64,000 nucleotides of DNA, taken from assembly GCA_035772785.1 (NCBI GenBank), contig JAOCPU010000007.1, positions 428,501 through 492,500 on the forward strand, written 5' to 3'. The notes under the pieces were generated by a model that saw only the letters and a program-made list of their open reading frames with translations, made no database searches and was not told where the DNA came from. The translations under genes and the position numbers were made by a program. Of the stretch, positions 59,138 to 64,000 are shown in pieces (positions within the stretch are counted from its first letter, which is position 1; each line of letters opens with the position of its first letter). The stretch comes from Phlebiopsis flavidoalba. Its lineage: Eukaryota; Basidiomycota; Agaricomycetes; Polyporales; Phanerochaetaceae.

Positions 59138-60699
59138 GTGCATTACTCCTCTGTATGCTGCTCAATCGGCTGTGTGGTCAAGACACTGGACGCTGGCCGT
59201 CTTGAGTCTAGGTGGAGGTGTCATTTGTGTCGAGGGTGCATATGGCGTCGTCTAATCGTGCCGTTGAGGATCCGGCAGGCGACGACGCCGAGTCCCTCGT
59301 CGGAGGCATCCACGAAGCGGTTTGCAGTCAAGTGGTCCTTCCTTCGGAAGGCTGCAGACTGGTCTGTCACTGGGCCAGTGTCAGAGCCGGGAGATCGTAA
59401 CGCACAAGATCGCGGTCGAGTCATCCCAACGTGCTTCCACACCTGCATTCGACGTTCTCGAGGACGAGGCGGAGCCCTCTACCTCGTAATGGACTATTGC
59501 CCTGGTGGCGATTTTTGTTTCAGTGCGATCGCTGTAGACCAGGGGCCATACTGTTGTACAAGCGGACAATGACGCTCTCCATCAAGAGCGTCTTCGTTCA
59601 GATCTTGGACGCCCGTGCAGTCGATAGTGCACGCAACCACGGCGGCATCTACCACCGTGACCTCAAGCCCGACAATATTTTGAAAATGTTATCAATATTT
59701 TTGACAGCGGTGACGGTAGTCAGGCAGTTCCTGGGTGACTTCAGGTCTGGCGACGGACGAAGCTCTTGTCAAGTAACTTTCGCTGCGGCAGCTCGTTTTA
59801 CATGAGTCCTGGTACGTCTTCAATCGATTCCATTTCGTCTTCTTTACGCTGACTGTCCCATTCACAGAATGTGTCGGAGAGGAGAAAAAAACTTCCATTC
59901 GTATTACACAACGAGATCAGTGACATATGGTCTCGGGAGTATATCCTCATGCACATGATCTGCGGCCGTAACCCTTGGCGCATTGCCACGACCAAGATCA
60001 TCACTTCTACGAGTACATGTCCAACGCCGACTCCCTTCAAGAGATGTTCAAAATCTCTAAGGCGGCGAAACGACGTACTCAAGAGGGTCTTCACTTTCAA
60101 TGCCTCCGAGCGCATCAGCCTCGCGGGAGTTGCGAAACATGGTGCTCGCCGTCGACAAATTCCTATCCCGCTGAAGGAGTCGTCGCAGCAAGAGCAAGAT
60201 TGTCGAGCGCCCGGTCGTTGAGTGCAAACCTCACGGCATTCCCGTCATTCGCGAAATCATAATGGACAAAAGGGGCACCCCGAAATTGCCGTACAAGGCA
60301 ACGTTCGAGTCGATGCACGATTATCCCGACGAAATTAATATCTCTTCGCCAGCCCCGACCCCGACGACTACACACTCTACCACCGCACCTCCGGCGCGTC
60401 CGCCCGAGTCTCTATACGCCTTCCACCGTATTCTCAGATACAGGATACCCTCTTCGATTCCATGTCCCCCTGGTGTCTCGAGTAAAGGGAAGGAACTCGA
60501 GTTCCCTCTCCAGAAGGAACTTGGGTCACGGACGTGGGTCAGCATAAGGAGCAGGCGGCGCATGCGCCATCGCGCCTGGCGCGCGACATTCTTGCAAGGC
60601 TGTTGGCGTGACACGTCGCGTACTCTGCGTAGATCAATACAAATGATTAAATTGATACACGTGCAGCGTGACGTATTAGAAGTGAAGTACGCTAAATAG
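59138..60699 (+). CDS. Ser/Thr protein kinase, Ran1-like (kinase 3)
   Basis: The start is tentative. VEGAYGVV (glycine loop, about 59.23 kb) precedes RAVEDPAGDDAESLVGGIHE. The sequence then reads ALYLVMDYCPGGDF (about 59.47-59.51 kb), TMTLSIKSVFVQILDA (about 59.57-59.61 kb), and the catalytic loop GIYHRDLKPDNIL (about 59.65-59.68 kb). GDFRS stands at the expected DFGLAT site in a shifted frame, then CGSSFYMSP and, after an intron at about 59,810-59,865, ECVGEEK. The C-lobe reads DIWSREYILMHMICGRNPW (about 59.92-59.98 kb), EYMSNADSLQEMFKISKAA (about 60.01-60.06 kb) and VFTFNASERISLAGV (about 60.09-60.13 kb). A Pro/Ser/Arg-rich tail follows. Gene order and motifs make it a relative of kinases 1 and 2. 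The exact stop (60,647 or 60,699) depends on frame. Confidence 0.72.
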
Positions 60700-63521
60700 A
60701 CACAAGTAAGTATGTCAATGTACAGCATCATCTATTCTCGCGAGTAAGAGGTGGGCAAACGGCGCAAATTACGCGGACTCACTGATGCTCCTAGGTCTAC
60801 GCCAGCGGCCTTGGCTTGAAACATCGCAATTTTTTCTCTCAGCATTCTTTGTTTGAATTGGCCTTGTACTGCTTCTCAATCTCAGCGCGGATGTATTGAT
60901 TAGGGTATCTCCGCGTTCTCCTCAGTAAGAACGTAAGCTTCTGCAAAGGAACCATAGAAAGGGAGGGAGTGAAACGAGGGCAGAAACCCATCGTCAGAGG
61001 TTGGCGCATCTATATCATCCCAGCTTAATTACCATATTCTACTTCGCTCAAACGAAGGAAAGCGTTGTTAAACCGGGGCCAGAAGGCATGACATTTGTGA
61101 CCAGTCGGGACATTGGCAGGCTAGCGGAATCGGTGGGTGGAAGGGAAGGATTTGTGCGAGGGCTGGTGTATTGGTAGACGCGTTATGTGGGAGCGATGAG
61201 CACCGGGTTGCTACATCAGTGCCCGCCATTGGTACCTGCTTCGACGTCTAGACACTGCGACAAATGAGTGGCGTCCGCCAGCATTTCCCCCGATCGCGAC
61301 ATCAGACAGAATAGTCGTCGTTGAGGTGGGCGTTTTCCCGACCACCCGGTTGGCTGCCACGACATCGCCTGGCGAATTTTGACGACGAAGTGAGCTCTGC
61401 TCGTCGCGCGTGAAGGAGGTTGTGGGGTTTATCACGTTTTTCTAACGTTGATGCGTTCGGTTTTTGGTAGCAATGGCGATCTCGTTGAGTTGTGCCGGTG
61501 CCCGATATGTTCCATACGCAGTATGTTGGGTGTGGTTAAGCAACACAGCGCGTTTCTGACAGAGCGCTCGATAGGGTTTGTAGACGATTCCGCCAGATTA
61601 AAATCCTCTCGTCCGAAGAGCTAATGTCAACGACTTCCGTGTGAAGGCGTGAACGATGTGCTAATCAGGACGAGACAGGTGTGAGCGTAGGAATCGTCCC
61701 AGCGTTTGACGCTGACCTTCCTGCGTAGAAACGTCGCTGGGTCGTGCGAGTTAACTCAGTAGCGTAGTCATATGTTGGATGATTAACGTAAGTAATTGAG
61801 AAACCAGAGAAGATCTTGTTGGAGTTCAATGTCACGTCTATCGTACGCTGTGTTTCAGCGGTAGCGTAACAGCGGCCGTCATCTGATAGATCGCAGAGCT
61901 TTTACCGATTTTTTGACTTAAATTGGTTTCGAGATTCGGGGAGTAAGTGCGGACTGTTCCTGTTGGAAACGATGTCGGTTTGCGGCTGAGGATTCAAGTG
62001 ATAGATCCATCGTCTGCGTACCAGACGATAGGAGCAGTGTATGCTGAAGGTCCTAGCACGGTCGACTTAGGACGTCGCCTGCGTCTTCATGCAGGGTTTG
62101 AGATGCTCCTGCATCGACATTTTTCTGCCGCAGGTTCTTGATCATACAACTGACGCGCGTTCCGCTGCGAGGAGAAGTCCTCGCAGTCGACTGAGAAGTC
62201 TGTTTTGCCAAAAATAGAGTCAATCATTGCTGCCGGTCCTTTTCGCAGATGCTTTACGACTTGAGGTTCTCGAAGAAGGCGACAGGAGCGTCCTGAAGTA
62301 TACTCGGTGTGTGTCGCTTTGAAGCGCGTCCTTCGAAGCCGGGCTGCCTTCTCTGAGTATCGGGATGGCGTCTCGACTTGGCTGGTTGCCACCAGCGCCG
62401 TACTTATTCTTGGAGGTACTACCAACAGTTTGTGGATTGGCGGCGGGGGCGGCGTGTGGGTCCGACTGCTATCTCGCTCAACTCAGCATTGTCCACTTCT
62501 TCCTCGATAACAGCGATTCGCCCCTTTCCCCTTTCAAACAGGTCCCCATTCTTCTTGCTCTTAGATACCCCCGCTTCCCTGATTCGGCCTCGCTGGAGTC
62601 GGCTTCGGTCTTCAGTCTCCCGCTGAGACCGCAATCTGCAGTTTGATTGACCCTGGAGAGTTGCTTGGCTACGCTTGCACTCCTCGTGTTGACTTTTCTG
62701 GACGATGGCGTTTTTAGGCTCGTGAACTTGGGCTCCTTAACGCTGGGTGGTCCTCTTCGAAGTCGGAGCACGCGACTTCGGGTCGCAAGCAGTAGCGTAG
62801 CGGATGTGCTGTGCGTCCAACTTCGTCACTCGATTGCGGGTCTGACTGTTCGTCACGGAACCGCGGTTCTTTGCATTTTCTCACTCTTCGAGGTTGTTCT
62901 GCTGAAGGGTGGACGGGGGGTTTTAGACTGGAACGAGTCGGGAGTCGTCCGGTTGATTTAGCAAGAGGTGCACTCTGGGGTGCGAAGAACGGGACATGGA
63001 TTTTGTGCGCCTTCTCTACGCGTTTGGGTCGATGTTCTTTCCTAGTCATTGGATTAAGATAAATGTTTTGAGAGCCACTACATGATCGTGCTCACAGAGG
63101 ATCGTCACCATCTTCCCAACCGCTGAGGGATGTCCCGCAGTAGACGAGCAAGTCGCCGTGTCGTCGTCAGGTCCTTGAGGAGTGTACAGAAAGCCAGCCT
63201 GCGCCATCTAAGCAGCGGTTGAGTCAGCTCATAGGTATCACCAAGGGGGTCCGAAGGCACTACCTTCTTCGAGTTGGCACTGTGAGCCCTCGTTGAACCC
63301 GTGCGGCCAGCCGGAAGTATAAGAGTCTAATCGCGCCTTTTCCATCAGTTTCCCGTTGGAACACGAGCCGAGACCGAAAGGTGTAGCTGCGAGACGATGG
63401 GTTCAATGAAATATTGAGAACACGCGTGGTCGCTCACTTATTTCCATCTTCGTCCATGTCATCATCTAAGTCCACACCGCGCAAACAGCCCAATAGCAGT
63501 TAAACGTGCCTCTACGACTGC
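60700..63521. other. Unresolved region before the rRNA fragment
   Basis: Minus-strand open frames at 61.21-61.44, 62.48-62.77 and 62.71-63.05 kb give charged Ser/Lys/Arg-rich products (NRVVGKTPTSTTTILSDVAI, VKEPKFTSLKTPSSRKVNTR) that may be one disordered protein, but no family is recognised. 61.44-62.0 and 63.06-63.52 kb show nothing. No 5' half of 18S, ITS or 28S sequence is seen. Confidence 0.35.
60839..61113 (-). CDS. Possible small or C-terminal coding segment
   Basis: Minus-strand text reads VPTGHKCHAFWPRFNNAFL and RLSEVEYE. It is joined across a short intron with gtaatt/gcag borders to AYVLTEENAEIP and, after one surplus base, NQYIRAEIEKQYKANSNKEC with a stop at 60,841-60,839. The text is non-repetitive and looks like real protein, but I do not recognise the family, and the start is not fixed. 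Confidence 0.3.
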
Positions 63522-63663
63522 TGCTAGAGGTGAAATTCTTGGATTTACGGAAGACTAACTATTGCGAAAGCATTTGCCAAGGATGTTTTTCATTAATCAA
63601 GAACGAAGGTTAGGGGATCGAAAACGATCAGATACCGTTGTAGTCTTAACAGTAAACGGTTCT

Positions 63664-63722
<59 letters not shown>

Positions 63723-64000
63723 TGTGGAGCCTGCGGCTTAATTTGACTCAACACGGGGAAACTCACCAGGTCCAGACATGACTAGGATTGACAGATTGAT
63801 AGCTCTTTCATGATTTTATGGGTGGTGGTGCATGGCCGTTCTTAGTTGGTGGAGTGATTTGTCTGGTTAATTCCGATAACGAACGAGACCTTAACCTGCT
63901 AAATAGCCAGGCCGGCTTTTGCTGGTCGCCGGCTTCTTAGAGGGACTGTCTGCGTCTAGCAGACGGAAGTTTGAGGCAATAACAGGTCTGTGATGCCCTT
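63522..64000 (+). rRNA. 18S (SSU) rRNA, 3' portion, truncated and internally deleted
   Basis: From about 63,522 the sequence matches the conserved fungal 18S from the segment tgctagaggtgaaattcttg onward, including the universal aaggaattgacggaag stretch and the region before the decoding centre, and it runs to the window edge. The whole 5' half is absent: bases before 63,522 are unrelated. Between cagtaaac (ends 63,657) and ggttctgg (from 63,658) about 70 bases present in intact fungal 18S are missing. One extra T is present in the run at 63,586-63,590. As written this cannot fold into a complete small-subunit rRNA. It is either a degenerate rDNA fragment or a mis-assembled edge of the rDNA array. 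Confidence 0.9.

Noticed and set aside
1..64000. tRNA genes
   Set aside because: I looked for T-arm (B box) patterns on both strands. The few ttcgaa-like hits lie in coding exons or lack a matching A box and acceptor stem. A tRNA scan would be decisive.
1..64000. Prokaryotic-style systems (operons, CRISPR arrays, phage modules)
   Set aside because: Gene structure with introns, fungal protein families and the 18S fragment show a eukaryotic nuclear sequence. No regularly spaced repeats were seen.
63522..64000. Functional 18S gene
   Set aside because: The 5' half is missing, an internal block of about 70 conserved bases is lost and one base is added.
1..64000. Mass pseudogenisation of the region
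   Set aside because: Broken genes include housekeeping ones, splice sites remain excellent, substitutions in motifs are few, and damage is nearly all one-base indels, which fits sequencing error better.

Overview
The window looks like nuclear DNA of a filamentous basidiomycete, most likely an agaricomycete. Genes lie on both strands and are cut by many 45-75 nt GT-AG introns. The families are fungal: Zn2Cys6 regulators, PMP3, PEX13, a fungal bestrophin, fimbrin, an IKS-type kinase, Ran1-like kinases and a DUF7137-like protein. The last 480 bases match the 3' part of a fungal 18S rRNA. Coordinates below are gene spans that include introns. Most ends were set by reading conserved motifs across frame changes, so they are approximate.

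Layout. 0.7-10.7 kb: two related Zn2Cys6 transcription factors, outer ends facing apart in opposite orientation, enclose PMP3 (+) and PEX13 (-). 10.7-19.3 kb: very GC-rich and gene-poor, with one uncertain serine/proline-rich gene at 14.2-16.4 kb. 19.3-26.8 kb: a long coiled-coil NFKBIL1/J-like protein and a bestrophin-like anion channel, both minus. 29.0-46.7 kb: an alpha/beta-hydrolase, a GST, fimbrin, an amidase, a short-chain dehydrogenase, a DUF7137-like membrane protein and an MFS transporter. 47.2-50.1 kb: an uncharacterised gene. 50.6-60.7 kb: four protein kinases in 10 kb, one IKS-type and three Ran1/CAMK-like. 60.8-63.5 kb: poorly resolved sequence, then a broken 18S fragment that starts abruptly at about 63,522.

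How genes may work together. PEX13 belongs to the peroxisomal import docking complex. PMP3 and the bestrophin concern membrane ion homeostasis. The hydrolase, GST, amidase, SDR and MFS exporter form a neighbourhood that could serve small-molecule breakdown and export, with the housekeeping fimbrin in the middle. This grouping is inference.

A dominant feature is that nearly every recognisable gene, including housekeeping ones, is interrupted by one-base insertions or deletions inside conserved motifs, often in homopolymers. I read this mainly as residual long-read assembly error rather than mass gene death, but sequence alone cannot prove it. One apparent frameshift, in the zinc cluster of the first regulator, is better explained by a 5-nt microexon.
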